From: Hetaerina americana | Taxonomy: Eukaryota; Arthropoda; Insecta; Odonata; Calopterygidae | Assembly (NCBI GenBank): GCA_022747635.1 | Contig: JAKTNV010000003.1 | Location: 14,998,911-15,062,910 of the forward strand | Direction of reading: 5' to 3' | DNA length: 64,000 bases | Shown: piece by piece, positions 37,397 to 48,970 of the stretch | Layout of the letters: each line of letters begins with the position of its first letter | Numbering within the stretch: the first letter of the stretch is position 1 | The notes under the pieces: generated by a model | What the model was told of the DNA's origin: nothing | The model's database searches: none | What the model saw: only the letters and a program-made list of their open reading frames with translations | Made by a program: the position numbers and the translations under genes

Positions 37397-37434
37397 AATT
37401 TCAAGCAACGAGATTAATCTCGTTGCATGAAATT
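37397..37434. repeat. Near-perfect palindrome
   Basis: Symmetrical around 37415/37416 with core GCAACGAGATT/AATCTCGTTGC. There is one mismatched pair in 19-bp arms and no spacer. Confidence 0.85.
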
Positions 37435-38038
37435 TTGCTTTAGGAACTAATCTCATTAAATAAGTGTAATCTTTTTGGGAACGAAAAAGACAATTATGGT
37501 CAGTAACACTAAAAAATAGATATTTAAGCATGATTATTTTTGCGTCAAGTTTATAAACTGAAATATTTTGAATTATATACAGGCGGATATTACAGTACTA
37601 TTGCTTTACAAGTTTATCGTTCCCATCTACGGAATTTTCCAAATCTTTGATATGTTACGGTACACTCATTTTGCGCTTTTGATGAAGGCCTAATCTACGA
37701 ATTGCGAGTTTCGGCGATACAAAAAAACCACTGATTGAAACGCTGCAATCACTGCAAATGCCTTAGGTTTTCAGCCTGTATGTCTCTTAGAATTCACAGT
37801 AGATAGAATATCGAGAAAAAAATACCGTATACCCTACAAGAGGCGTTATAGATAATAAATCATTAACATCGTATACTCACCGAAATAATATGAGTTGAAA
37901 TAGAATACACCGGAACTTGACAATAAACTTCAGAAGGCACTCACCTGAAATAAACAAAGAAATATTAAATTAGCATTCTCATCACATTATTGGATAAGTA
38001 AAACACGAACTGTGCATAAAATTAAGATGATAATTATT

Positions 38039-38183
38039 GCAACAATTTTTCAGAGTGTAAAAATCATTCGCCTTGGCTGGAATGATTTTTACTTTCTGAA
38101 AAATTGTTGCATTGAAATGCACATTAGCGGATGACTCCGTTAAAAGTTACTGTTGCGGCATCTCCCGCAGTTTCTTTGGAATT
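38039..38183. mobile_element. Fold-back member of the tRNA-like repeat family with 12-bp target duplication
   Basis: The left arm (38039 to about 38080) is the inverse of the adjacent sense segment (about 38080-38114), making a hairpin of roughly 32-35 bp arms. The sense 3' segment then runs to CGCAGTTTCTTTGG. The tRNA-like module is almost wholly missing. The direct repeat ATGATAATTATT flanks it at 38027-38038 and 38184-38195. Confidence 0.9.
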
Positions 38184-38469
38184 ATGATAATTATTTATAA
38201 GTAGAGGCTGAAGTAATTCATTTAAAATAAGACAATATATACGTTCGAGATATCAATTTCCAGAACACGGAAAAACACCGCGAGCTTCGCCGGGAAATGC
38301 ATTCAGAAAACAAATAGTATTTTGGGATAATTTGAGGGAAATATTATAAAGCTATTCCAGGTGACTCCATGCGAAAAAACTCCCACGAAGAGAATGTCGG
38401 CTGCTGGAAATTTTAACAAACCAACCTAGGCATTAAAAAAGGTCCGCAAAACAGCAGACGATCGTAATT

Positions 38470-38990
38470 TTTGCGTCGCAGTCGACCCCCCCCCCCTCAA
38501 AAAAAAACCCACCCTTCACTCTCGCACACCTCGCCCACCCAGCGATCCCGGAAACAAATTACAAGAGAAAAAATAGAGAGAAGCAATCCACCGAGCAGCG
38601 TCCTCCCATCCCCTCCGCCTGCTCGCACCCCCTTCCCCCGTTTGTTGCGGACGGCTAAATTAAACTCGTGCGTGCCCGTGAGCACGCGCGCTCAGCAGCA
38701 CGCGAGCATATCTCGCAAACGACGAGTGAAGAGAGATGGGCGAGGGGAAGTACCTCCGCCGCCGTTAGATAGCGCTATATTCTCCTCTCGAATTCGGAGC
38801 GAACAAATGGGCGAATTATTCTCTCGTTACAACCAGGCCGTGCGCGCCATCCCTAGTGGCGGGGGAGGGGGAGGGTGATGGCAGACGAAGCCGCCGGTGC
38901 CTCTCTAGGGAGGGAGAGATAGAGAGAGATGGGGACGAAGGGGGAAGAACCAGGGGGACGGCAAAGTTGGAAAGGGGAGGTGGGTCGATA
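38470..38990. other. GC-rich island with C11 run
   Basis: It starts with a run of eleven C at 38486-38496 followed by A9. It then has CpG-rich sequence and a GGGGGAGGGGGAGGG tract near 38863. The 135-codon frame at 38471-38878 has a Pro-rich start and a Gly tail and no domain. It is not called as a gene. Confidence 0.5.
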
Positions 38991-39729
38991 GCATAAGTGT
39001 CGAAATTTTTCGTGAGAAATATAGGTTAATTATTAAATATGAAATTTATGGAGCTGGTTCCTCTATAACTCTTGAATGAAAATGAAACTCTCAATCTTCC
39101 TTCTGGTAAAATCATTCAATAATTATCTTTTTATTATTTATCTTATTTTACGATTCCTAGAAAATGTGCATATCATGCCGAGAAAGAGATGAACTGAAAA
39201 TACTACATTTTTAGTATTAATGCAACTATTACATTTTATGTTCACGTATGGGAGGTATTTGTTCCTCTATCTCTACGACTCACGACATATAAATCCAATT
39301 ACGATGCCATAAAATATTTTGCTGCATTCTCCGCATCATTTTTAGTCACATTTCAAGTACTATATATAGTAGCTTAACTTGATAAATAGGCTTGTTGAGT
39401 GAAATATGCTGAACCACAGTTACATTTCAAAATTTTACTCTTTCTCATATATTAATCCGTCTGTATACAACTACCCTATACAGCTGGATTTTAATAATGG
39501 CAGGTCTTCAGGTAGAAGATATACAATACCGAGCCAATATGTAGAGATTCAATGACATGTATGCACTAGCTTCAATAAAACTTTGTTGAACGAATATCTG
39601 TCGTTAATATGCCAGCGTAAATCACGCATTGCAAAAATTAAACCATTTAGTTTGAGGTTTATTAACATAGTTTTGAAAATGTTGTTCTAGTTGCGATGAA
39701 ATCGGCAATAATTTTGGCACGGACAAATG

Positions 39730-40150
39730 CCAGATCGGTGAGTCCTCTCTAGAGGGGGGATGGAGGAGGGATGGTGTGGGGCAGAAAGGGAAGATTTGCG
39801 GGCGATTGCGGTGATGGGCTTCGCTGACGCGGTGGGAGGGACGGCATGGGTCCCGGCGTAGGGGCCGCGCTAATCCACGATCGGGAGTGCGTGGGAGGAG
39901 GCCAGGGAACTGGAGGGGGCAACTAGCAGTGACGCCTCCCTCCTACCACCCAGAGGAGGGATGCGATAGGCGCCGGAGCTAAACCGTAAGCCGGTCCCTG
40001 CGGTCGCACTACAACCAAGAGCACGGGCGAGAACGAGGGATGGCTGCAAAGAAAGGGAGGGAAGAGAGAAAGGAATACTTTGAAATAGGGGAGGAAAAAG
40101 GAAGAATAGTGAATGAGAATGGGACAGAGAGAGGGAGAGAAAATTAATGA
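39730..40150. other. GC-rich island
   Basis: G-rich with CpG dinucleotides, ending in purine-rich GGGAGAGAAAAT sequence. No gene recognised; 38991-39729 and 40151-40895 are also without recognisable features. Confidence 0.5.
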
Positions 40151-40895
40151 GGCGGAGGTAGGGCGGACAAAAACATCAATTGGCTTTTCGTTGTGCTACG
40201 GCAAGGGGGAGATTCGCGCGTTACCGACACCACGTGTCACGGGCCGGAGGTGACTTCCATGCATGCGGGCGTGATTGGCAAGGGAGGACCTTATCGTGCT
40301 CTAAAGAGACGACCCTGCCCCCGGTCCTTCGCCATAGTAGTGCCCTTATCACGTATTTAATGACGAGAGGAATATCGTTCAGTACAATACACGTAGGTAA
40401 AAGGGATACGGGACGAAGCGTAATGCTAGCAATAGTCGTGACAAAAATATTCGTTTTTCACTCATTTAATTGATAAGCCCTTAAATACATGTATGATTCA
40501 TTAATATGATCGGATAAAATTTAGGTATACTCATCGATTCCATTGGAAGTCGACGAATAACGAAGATTTTCGCAGTTGACTTTAGGTCACATCACATTTG
40601 CAATTCGGGTCATAGGTATTGTAGGAAATAATTTTAATTATTGCACTATTCATAAACATGAACACGATTTCCGATGAAAATTTATTTTGATTTTCTTATT
40701 TTGACATTATTAATTTGGTCAGGGTTTTATTTTTAGAAGCAGGCATTTTTCTCGGAAATATACAGATTATTCGTAATTTTCTCAACTATTTGTGCTGGTA
40801 TTGCATTGACTGGAACTTATAAATATTATGGTGGCCAGTCACCAAGAAGAAACTGGGTTGATTCTCTGACAACTCAACTGTAATTGCTGACAAAA

Positions 40896-40964
40896 TGCCA
40901 TATCTCGCCATTAGCTACGACAAAGTATTCGTTACTGTATCGTAGCTAATGGCGAGATATGACA
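40896..40964. repeat. Hairpin with 25-bp arms next to a mariner
   Basis: The arms 40896-40920 and 40940-40964 are reverse complements with one mismatch, separated by 19 nt. The core is ATCTCGCCATTAGCTACGA. The right arm ends one base before the TA duplicated by the mariner at 40967. Confidence 0.92.
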
Positions 40965-40966
40965 TA

Positions 40967-41721
40967 CGAGGGTCATCCGGAAAGTAGTACCCGTTCGTGA
41001 AATAAAGACACAAAAGTAAATATTAACAAACATAAAAAATTTTATTTGAAAGAGGATACTTTAAACTACTTCTCAACATAATCTCCAAGCAAATTAAGGC
41101 ATTTGTCATAACGTGTGACAAGTTTCTGTATTCCTGCTGCATAGTCCTTCGCCGCCAGCTCATTGAGATACGCGAGGGACCCATCTTGCACAAATTTTTG
41201 CATAATGCAGATGGTGTTTAACAATTTCATGAACAATTGTTCGAGAAACATTGGGAAAATGCTCACAGATGTCATCAATTGTGACGCGCCGATCGTTCCT
41301 CACGAATTCGTCAACTGAGCTCACCAGTTGGTCTGTAATGACAGACGGTCTCTCCGAACGCTCATCGTCGTGTGTGTTCCCCCTCCCCATGTTGAAGTTG
41401 CGACACCACCGCCGAACAGACGACTCGTCCATTACATTGTCTCCATACACCTCCTTTAATTGGCGATGAATATCACATGGGCGAACGTTTCTTGCATTGA
41501 GGAATTTAATCACTGCCCTCACTTCACAACTGGCGGCGTTCTCAATTTTTTTAAACATTGTAAACAATCACAGAAACAACACAGGCAATGCTAGCGTCAC
41601 GCAACTTGGCTCAGAGAAGGCAGACAAGCCACTGAAGCTATCTGACCTCGTCCAGCGGCTACTCGCGTCGTCAGCACTTCATGCGGCACACGAACGGGTA
41701 CTACTTTCCGGATGACCCTCG
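40967..41721 (-). mobile_element. Internally deleted mariner (755 bp), second family, uninterrupted copy
   Basis: The terminal inverted repeats begin CGAGGGTCATCCGGAAAGTA and extend about 33 bp. TA flanks both ends (40965-40966 and 41722-41723). It is nearly identical to the copy at 51231-53879 once the insert there is removed; one 2-nt difference lies next to the 5' terminal repeat. It supplies the empty site for that insert (41031-41043). Confidence 0.93.
41066..41567 (-). pseudogene. Mariner transposase remnant lacking the catalytic core
   Basis: The first frame (41567-41160) gives 135 residues of the mariner helix-turn-helix region. It includes FLNARNVRPCDIHRQL, RRWCRNF, ERPSVITD, RRVTIDDICEHFPNVSRTIV and CARWVPR. 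The protein then leaves the homologous frame. The last conserved segment, in a second frame (to 41066), is the mariner C-terminus with AGIQKLVTRYDKCLNLLGDYVEK in outline. Everything that carries the DDD catalytic triad is absent. The first frame could still give a DNA-binding fragment. Confidence 0.88.
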
Positions 41722-42299
41722 TACAATATTCGTTACGATGTTACAAATCTTGAGCAGAGTTTTACTTTCACCTATTTAAATTCTAGAAAGATAAATTAAA
41801 TAGAATTTGGCGACGAAGAGGTCAACAAATAAATGATTGCACCGATTTAGACATAAAAATATGGCTTGGCTAAAATAATTAAGCCGTCGAATCATTAAAC
41901 TTAAATTTCGGAACCTAACCTTAACATATGAAGCGAGATGAATGATTTAGAAACGAAAAAAACGCCTCTTTGAAGATTCTTATGCACGTTAAAGAGGAAA
42001 AAATTCTGGCATATGTGCGCTATTTTAAAAGTATGCTGGACGAGTTAATTTTGTGTTCATTGTGTCTTAATTAAAACCAAAAGCCCGGTGCTTGACCATA
42101 GTATCGTGTATGGGTGTAATGGGCCGATTATTACCTGAGAAAATTGTCAGGACAGCTATCTTATTATTAAAATGACTGATCAGAATTAAATATACACGTA
42201 TATTACACCAACAGCATTTCCATGAATAACCAAATATTTTAAATATTATAGTTTTGCAGATCATGTGCATTTATTGCCAATCAACCGAAGGGTTTCAAG

Positions 42300-42570
42300 C
42301 ATTGCTGTGTACGCTGGAAAATCAATTCGATAGAAACGGGATGAGAATGAATGTAAAAAAACGAATGTTATGTTGTTTTACAGAAATGGGAAGGCTAAGT
42401 TAAATATCAAAATAGGAGGTCATAAACTTGAGCAGGTGGAACAGTTTATCCATCTCAGAAATGACCTGACCAAAAAGGACAAAGTATTTGGGAGATAGGA
42501 CGAAGAATTGCGTTAGACAAGATACATTCACAAGGAGGAAGGAAGTGATGATAGGGGTGAAAACTCACTT
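42300..42570 (+). pseudogene. Decayed LINE fragment (second family)
   Basis: Broken frames give a KKRMLCCFTEMGRLS-like start, then IGGHKLEQVEQFIHL and a KEGS/TRRKEVMIG segment. These match the thumb and post-RT region of the 57290-59040 family, with stops and indels. Confidence 0.6.
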
Positions 42571-42714
42571 CAAAGGTTATTGAGACCCGTCCAGGAACAC
42601 ATGAAGTAAAAGTTATCATTATTATCGTTGGTAATCTACCGATGAAGGTAGGTTTTGGATGGGCAAAAGCCACCAAAAGGTACCGCGAAGATTCCCTTGT
42701 CTTTCTCTCAAAAC

Positions 42715-42965
42715 ATAACACAACCTGAAATCCAACATTGCAATAAGACCCTCTTAAATTCCAAATACTTTCTACCTCCGTACATTCATTCCAGGATCCC
42801 TATCATATTCCTACCCCTTCCCCGTTTGCCCAACGTTCTCTCTTCTATCACAGTCTTCCGCATCTCATTGCCAATCAAAACGCTCTGCATCCATCTTTCC
42901 AGCCTCTTTCGAATTTCTCCCAACTATCCCCTCTCCTCCTCCACCATACCAAGTACTCCAATCTA
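42715..42965 (-). pseudogene. Decayed LINE fragment (second family, opposite orientation)
   Basis: On the minus strand it reads MVEEERG, then a QSVLIGNEMRKTVIEERTLG-like segment and GRGRNMIGI. This is the extreme C-terminal part of the same family. It lies head-on to the fragment at 42300-42570, suggesting two insertions or an inversion. Confidence 0.6.
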
Positions 42966-45900
42966 ATAATGTAAGTGATTAAGAGAATAAATAAGTTGCA
43001 ATTTTCCGGCAGATTCTCTCTCCTCTTCCATTTTCTCGAAGTTTTGACGGAATGAACTCGCTCCCTCCATTGGCAAGCAAAGGGCTGGGAGCGGTAAGAA
43101 AAAACTCAGTCCTGTTGTCACGAATGAGTGGAACAATAATGAAAGGTAAAAAAATTAACTACGAAGCCTTCCTTTCCTTATGTGCATTTCATAAATGGGG
43201 GCGGAAGGGGGTGGCGTGGACAAAAGATGCCTCCTCCTGCATAAGACGTCTTCATTGTGGAGCTCCCCCTCATCGCTTGCCTCCCCCCTTCCAAAAACCA
43301 TGCACAGAGACGTCCTTCCTTCCGACCGGAGGGAATGAAAGAGAGGAGTGGGAGAGGAAAGGAAGAAATGCCTGCCCCTGATGTGGTCTGGGGAAACAAG
43401 TGCGGTCGCGATGCAGCGGTGCGGTATTGGGATTTGAAATGAAAGGAGATTTGAGTCGAAGAGGAAGGGTTGGAGAAGGGAGGGGAGGGGAGCGACGGCG
43501 CGTCTAGGAGACCTCTCAGTGACTTCACTCCGGAGGATGATGTTCCGCCATTACCAACTGTCTTCCAGCGTACGTGCGCCCGCGGAAAGAGAATGGCTTA
43601 CCACCAACATCCAATTCAACGAAATAAGAGGAATAATTTTAAAGTGAACGACTGAATTGAGTCAAAAACACTTGAATGCTCTGCACAAAAATTTGTCCCG
43701 AGGCGATCAGGGTTTCGACGCAAAACGTCATTATCACGGCCTGGGTAGGCACTGAATGAATTTTGTTTCGGAATAATTTTGTTTCTCATTTCGGCACGAT
43801 TAAATGCCACAAGTGCGCGCATGTAAATGCGCATTGGATCAAGTGAGGCGACTTCCGGTGACGTATTCCCGATGAAATTCGTCGGAGATCGAAATTTTAT
43901 TTTGTGTGGCGAGGGTGGAGGTCAAACTTCATTATTTATATTCCTAATGAAATCCAAGTGGGACGAAGAAGCAAACATTTTAGGAGCATACCCGGGATTT
44001 TAGCTCACATTAAGTGGAAATCAACATAAAGTCCGTGAAATTTTACCAGAAAATTATTAGGAATATGGAATTAAACTAGGTATTTGAGATTCATTCCGCT
44101 TATTTTTTTATTCCTCATTCTTTGCCTATAATATGTGATTGCTTTAGATGTTCTGGGATAAAAATAGGCGTTATTAATTTTCAAATATGTCGAGAAAAGT
44201 TAGCTTCGCCTCGTAGTACTAAATTTTAAGGTGGGTAGGCCTTGTATTAGACCTAAGTATGTTGGTGGCTTTAGAAGAAAATACTTTTCCAGTATTTTTA
44301 AAATGTGTTGGTAATTACTATTAAAAAATAAATTTTCATAACGAAAAGTTTTGAGAAGTTCCTGTCTCTTAATTTTACATCCCCAAATTATCTACATTCC
44401 AGCTAAATTAGCTCGTATAACGGAGATGCAGCCGTATTATGTTGTGTTTTTGTACTTGAATAGGGAATGAAATCTTTTCTTTTAAGGTCCTATGTTGAAA
44501 ATAAGCATGAATTACATCGAAAATACCGAGAAAATCATGATTTGAGAATGAAAAAACCGAAAAAATTATTTATCTTTATTTGCTTTTGCATGAATTATGT
44601 GTTTTTAGATATGAGGCTAATGCTGAAAAATTATTCTTCCCAAATAAAGAAGACCTCAGAGTATTAACGTAAATGTAGAACTTCTAACTTATAGAGCATA
44701 AAATGCTGCCCACAATTGCAAACATTGTGAAGTGATAGATACGCCGTTCTGCGCGGAATAATTTGGCATGAATTTAAGTATGACAATGAAAAATGTAAGC
44801 AAATATATTAAAATATTACAATTTTTAACGTTGCAATAGTTCATTAAATTTAGACAAAATAAGTTCATGGGTGGCGAGTATTAAATTTGCGTTATTCGTG
44901 AATTCTTTTTTTTTTATTAAAGAAATGGTTGAAGTGTTTACCAGGTGTTAATTATCTCATTAAATCTGGGTTGATCTGGGACTTAGCGAATCTTATTAAA
45001 AAGGGGCCTCGTGTTATTTGTAATTGAAGAGAAAGTCGACTTTTATTTAAGACAGAATAGGAAGTAAATCATTCTTTCAAATCAACTACTGTAATCTTTT
45101 ATATTTCTCTATAATTCAATGTGACTTCTCCAGCTGTTTCCTAAATGCATACCAATAGACTTTACTTATTTGCGCATTGTATGCCTTGACGGAATTCCCC
45201 TTATTTTAAGTTTCTAACAGATTTATGTTGCCTCCACCTGTATCCAAGCCACCTGCTCCTGATTTTCCGCACAGGGTCCCATTAGTCTTTTCTAACTTCT
45301 ACTATTTACAGTATCCCTCGCTTTTCATTCTATTTGGCTTTCAAAATCCACCTCAAGCACACCGTATGTTACAGGTGACATTTTTTTCTACCAGGTAACT
45401 TTACCAATGCTCCAATTCCTGAATGGATTAGAGTCATTAGTAAATGTCTCTGATCCGCGCAGTAGCACAACAACGGATGCTTTTAGGTAGGTACTTAGAC
45501 GTTGTCTATAACTCCAGTTACTCAGGAAAAATTAATTTCCACTCCGTCAGAAATGTCTTGCATATGTTTTTATGCCACACAAAACACACATCAAAAGTGA
45601 TTAAGAATGAGTAAGGGTCAATAAAACACACGGAAAGAACAAATTATAAGGCACCATGGCCAACAAGAGACAAAATAATTTGAAAAAAAAAGAGTCGGCA
45701 GTTTAAATTAATATTTGATAAATATGTTTTGAAAGTGAATGCGATGTTATCCTCGAGACTAAATTCTTCGGGTGGATATCCTTTGGTTCTCAGCAGAGTG
45801 CGAATAAAAGCCCTTCCTCCCGCACCTCTCTTCCTCACTCCCTTCAATGCCTCTTCTTCAGCCTTATCTCTGGGCAACCATCTCGAGTCGAGTCGGTCCG

Positions 45901-46838
45901 CTGGCTTCCCATCCTATCCAAACCCAGCAAGACACAACCCCCTTCCATCAACTCCCATCTTTCTCACACCCCAAACCCAATTTCTAAAACCACCCTTTAC
46001 CCCTCTCCCACACAAATACGGAAGTAGGAGTGGCAGTCGTGGGTGGGGAGAGGGCAAACTAACCCTTACTATCCTTCAACCGCTCTCTATCTCCTTTGCT
46101 GAAAAACCTCCGCCTTCTGCCCTGTTCGGGGGAGAAGCATTTCCATGACAATGGAAAAGGGATGAAGGGCTGAAGGGAAGCAGTGGAGGCAAAGGGGAAG
46201 ATAAAGGGGGAGAAACACGGAGGGCAGTGTCGTGGACGTGCTGTGAGATGGACGCGGATGAGGTGTCGCCGAGACATTTAGGCGTGGTGCGCGGGGTGGG
46301 GGCGGGCGGCGGGAGGAGAGGGGGGCGAAGGGAGGAGGGGGTTGTTCCGGGGGAGCCTGGGAACGAGGTGCTGTCGCACACGTGATGGGAGATAGCACGC
46401 TGTAGACATACTTCCCATTTTCTGTGAAGCGTAATGCAAAGTGGGATATCGGTGAGACAAGTTTGCGGAGGAGCATTAAACCACGCATAGATATCGACAG
46501 TGATGCCATCTGTCAATTTTTTGCCAAAACGTAAGGTACATTGATGCCAATGACATATTTTACAAGGAATAACAGCGATCTAAAAAAAGAACTTTGTAAA
46601 ACAGTAGTAAATCTCTGAGAGATGTTAGCAAACGACGGATACAGTCTGAGGTTTTGTGATTACCGCATTGAGAAAGTCTCCAATTCATATTTGAATACAG
46701 CGGTACCTATTAAAAACGTGCTACAAGTAGGACGTTAACTTATCTACTCCTCCCTACTTTCTTTCAACTTACAACCAAGTGTTAAATATAGATTTAGTCG
46801 AAAGGGCTAATACGAAGTCATAAGCCGCGACAAGAATA
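42966..46838. other. Non-coding stretch with two GC-rich islands
   Basis: GC-rich blocks lie at 43190-43520 and 45790-46400. The AT-rich interval 43620-45780 holds no recognisable gene or element. Open frames in the islands are Pro/Arg-rich shadows. Confidence 0.5.
45790..46400. other. GC-rich island with internal skew switch
   Basis: It is C-rich on the plus strand to about 46020, then strongly purine-rich (46140-46350). Five overlapping frames here are compositional. Confidence 0.5.
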
Positions 46839-47754
46839 CAGGGGGCGTTCCAAAAATAATGCAATTAAATTTTCCTCGCCGCTCCTATTTGTTGTATTGG
46901 GATCAAACCACTTGATGAGCAGGTGGAAAGGAGCGCTAACATTTGCCACGATATCAATCTCAGTGCTCTCCAAGCTGTGGAAGCGGCAGGACCTCAGTTA
47001 TTGTAAACCTCTGCGTGCCGACCTAGTCATGAAAGACCAACGGAATGGATAATTCAAGTGAACTTTTGCAAAATATTGAAAATGAACCTGATTATTTGGA
47101 CAGCGTCATCACTGGTGATGAAACATTAGATTTTGAATACGACCCAGAAACCAAACGCCAAAGGTCTGAGTGGCATACCGACCAGTCCCCAAGCCCAAAG
47201 AGGCAAGAATGAGCAAATCAAAAGTGAAAACAATGGTCATTGTCTTTTTCGACAGTAAAGGAGTGGTCCATAAGGAGTTTGCTCCTCAAGGACAGACAGT
47301 AAACGCTGCCTAGTAAGTGGATGTGGTGGAAATACTCCGAAAAAGGGTCATCAGGACGAGAAAAGACATCTCCGCTACCTGGCAACTCCATCACGACAAC
47401 GCGCCTTGTCACGACGCGCTACGAGTTCCTGGCCAAACACCAGGTGCCAACGCTGCCCCACCCCCCTCTATTGTCCTGACGTCGTTCCAGCAGACGTTGT
47501 TCTGTTCGATCGGATTAAGGCAGCCCTGAAAGGAACCTGTTTTCCGTCCGTAGAAGAGATCCAATCAGCCGTGACGAAGACCTTGCGAGAGGTCCCCGAA
47601 GACGCCTTCCAGGGCTCGTATCGGTCATGGCAGAGTCGCTGTAAAAAATGTGTAGAGTTCCAAGGACAGTACTTTGATGAATTTTAAGTGTTTGTGCACA
47701 TCTTTTCAAAAAATTACATAAAAAATAAAAACATTACTCTTGGAACGTACCCTG
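46839..47754 (+). mobile_element. Decayed mariner (916 bp) retaining the catalytic half
   Basis: The inverted ends are CAGGG(N)2CGTTCCAA followed by ATAATG/GTAATG, with TA on both sides (46837-46838 and 47755-47756). The N-terminal DNA-binding region of the transposase gene is mostly deleted, while the catalytic half remains. Confidence 0.85.
47050..47687 (+). pseudogene. Mariner transposase catalytic domain, frameshifted
   Basis: Motifs in order are the VITGDE box with the first Asp (codon 47117-47119), then FEYDPETKRQRSEWH, VIVFFDSKGVVHKEF, HHDNAPCH with the second Asp (47395-47397), and PADVVLF with the third Asp (47493-47495). The C-terminus follows, with CFPSVEEIQSAVTK and SRCKKCVEFQGQYFDEF. 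All three catalytic Asp codons survive, but each is in a different reading frame and stops interrupt the gene. The second-to-third spacing (98 nt) is slightly under the 34-residue spacing of mariner D,D34D enzymes. Confidence 0.88.
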
Positions 47755-47862
47755 TAAATATACGATATTTGAAGTAACCTCTAACTTCTATCCTTCCTTA
47801 TCCCGTCAAGCATTCCAATTCTTCTTCTTCTCTTCCTCTCAGCAAGGAATTTCGTCTTAACA

Positions 47863-48744
47863 CAGAGTCCGTACAATAAGTATCGTGACTGGTCCTCTGT
47901 AGCCTCAACGGGGCGGTGGATGGGGGTCCGACCTGTCGGTTCGGTAGAGGGGTACCCCACCGCTCAGGCGCACTTTAGTTCAGTCACCTCCAGGCATGTG
48001 TTGAGACAGGAGGTGGATTAATGTGACGTGTGATTGTTTGTGGTGTCGTCGCGCCAGCATAGAGCGCACCGTCGAGCAACGCTACGCAGTGAAGTTTTGC
48101 GTTTAACTCGGGAGATACAAGTCTGAGACCCTTGAACTCATTAAACAGGCAAATGGGGATGATGCCTTAAGCCGCACAGAAGTATCGTTGAAGACGAGCA
48201 CCGCGTCAGACGCCCGACGACCGCTCGAGCCGATGCTCAGGTGGCCGAAGTGAAAAATGTTTTGGACTCTCACAGTCGTTTAACCATCACCTTTATCGGT
48301 GAGAAGACATGCCTTTCAGTAGGAACCGTCCACACCATTGTAACAGAGGATCTTGCGATGAGAAAAGTGTGCACAAAGCTGGTAGCGAAAGTCGTGAGCG
48401 AGGTACAAAAACTGCCGCGGGCGGAAATTTCGCAAGAAATTTTGGACTGCGTCCAGGAAGATGAAGATTTTCTCGACAACGTTATTACCTCAGCGGGTAG
48501 CTCAAAAAGAACTCAAAGGATATCGGTTCGACTCCATCGAGGCGGTTCAAGCGGCGACGACATAGGCTCTCAACAGTATTTCGGAAACCGACTTCCAGCG
48601 GGCTTTTGACGATCAGTAGACGCACCAAACTAATTGCATCGATGCAGGAGGAATATATTTTGAAAATTATTAAGTAATTGTAATGATCAACGCAATAAAT
48701 TTTGATTTTTGGGACCAGTCCCGATAATTATTGTACGGACCCTG
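47863..48744 (+). mobile_element. Decayed mariner (about 882 bp) retaining the DNA-binding half
   Basis: The inverted ends read CAG(A/G)GTCCGTACAATAA(G/T)TATCG, closing with GACTGGTCC-type sequence. A TA duplication is not evident at the assigned boundaries, so the end assignment is approximate. It lies about 108 bp downstream of, and in the same orientation as, the mariner at 46839. The two ends differ, so they are separate families. Confidence 0.8.
48059..48690 (+). pseudogene. Mariner transposase remnant truncated at the first catalytic Asp
   Basis: A TVEQRYAVKFCV-like start (about 48069) is interrupted by a stop, followed by SETLELIKQANGDDALS. The open part at 48241-48609 gives KTCLSVGTVHTIVTEDLAMR, KVCTKLVAKV, EISQEILDCVQEDEDF and LDNVIT. 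The GDE motif expected next is gone. The sequence jumps to the C-terminal GYRFDSIEAVQAA / SETDFQRAFDD region in another frame. No catalytic activity is possible. Confidence 0.82.
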
Positions 48745-48970
48745 ATTGTACCTCATCCATATTGACTTTCTCTATTTTATTTCTCCCAGCAGTATCTTTC
48801 CCTTTCCCATTATCATTACTACTTCCTCATTCCTCAGGCTATCAGTCCCCTTCGCCTTATGCATTCTTCTCGACAACCATATTTTAAAACTCTCGAAGTA
48901 CCATTCATCTTTCCTTTTTACCGTTCATGTTTCACTGCCGTCAGACACCACATTTCGTGTGCAAACTTCA
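48745..48970 (-). pseudogene. Small LINE fragment (second family)
   Basis: The minus strand shows a WLSRRMHKAKGTDSLRNEE-like segment, the post-RT region of the second LINE family. It is short and broken. Confidence 0.45.

Larger units (their letters stand above)
33398..38026. other. Non-coding stretch
   Basis: Mainly AT-rich, no gene recognised. It contains a GC-rich block at 34810-35180 and a near-perfect 38-bp palindrome at 37397-37434. Confidence 0.5.

Noticed and set aside
38471..38878. 135-codon frame with Pro-rich start and Gly tail
   Set aside because: Begins in a C11/A9 homopolymer and ends in a G-rich run; compositional.
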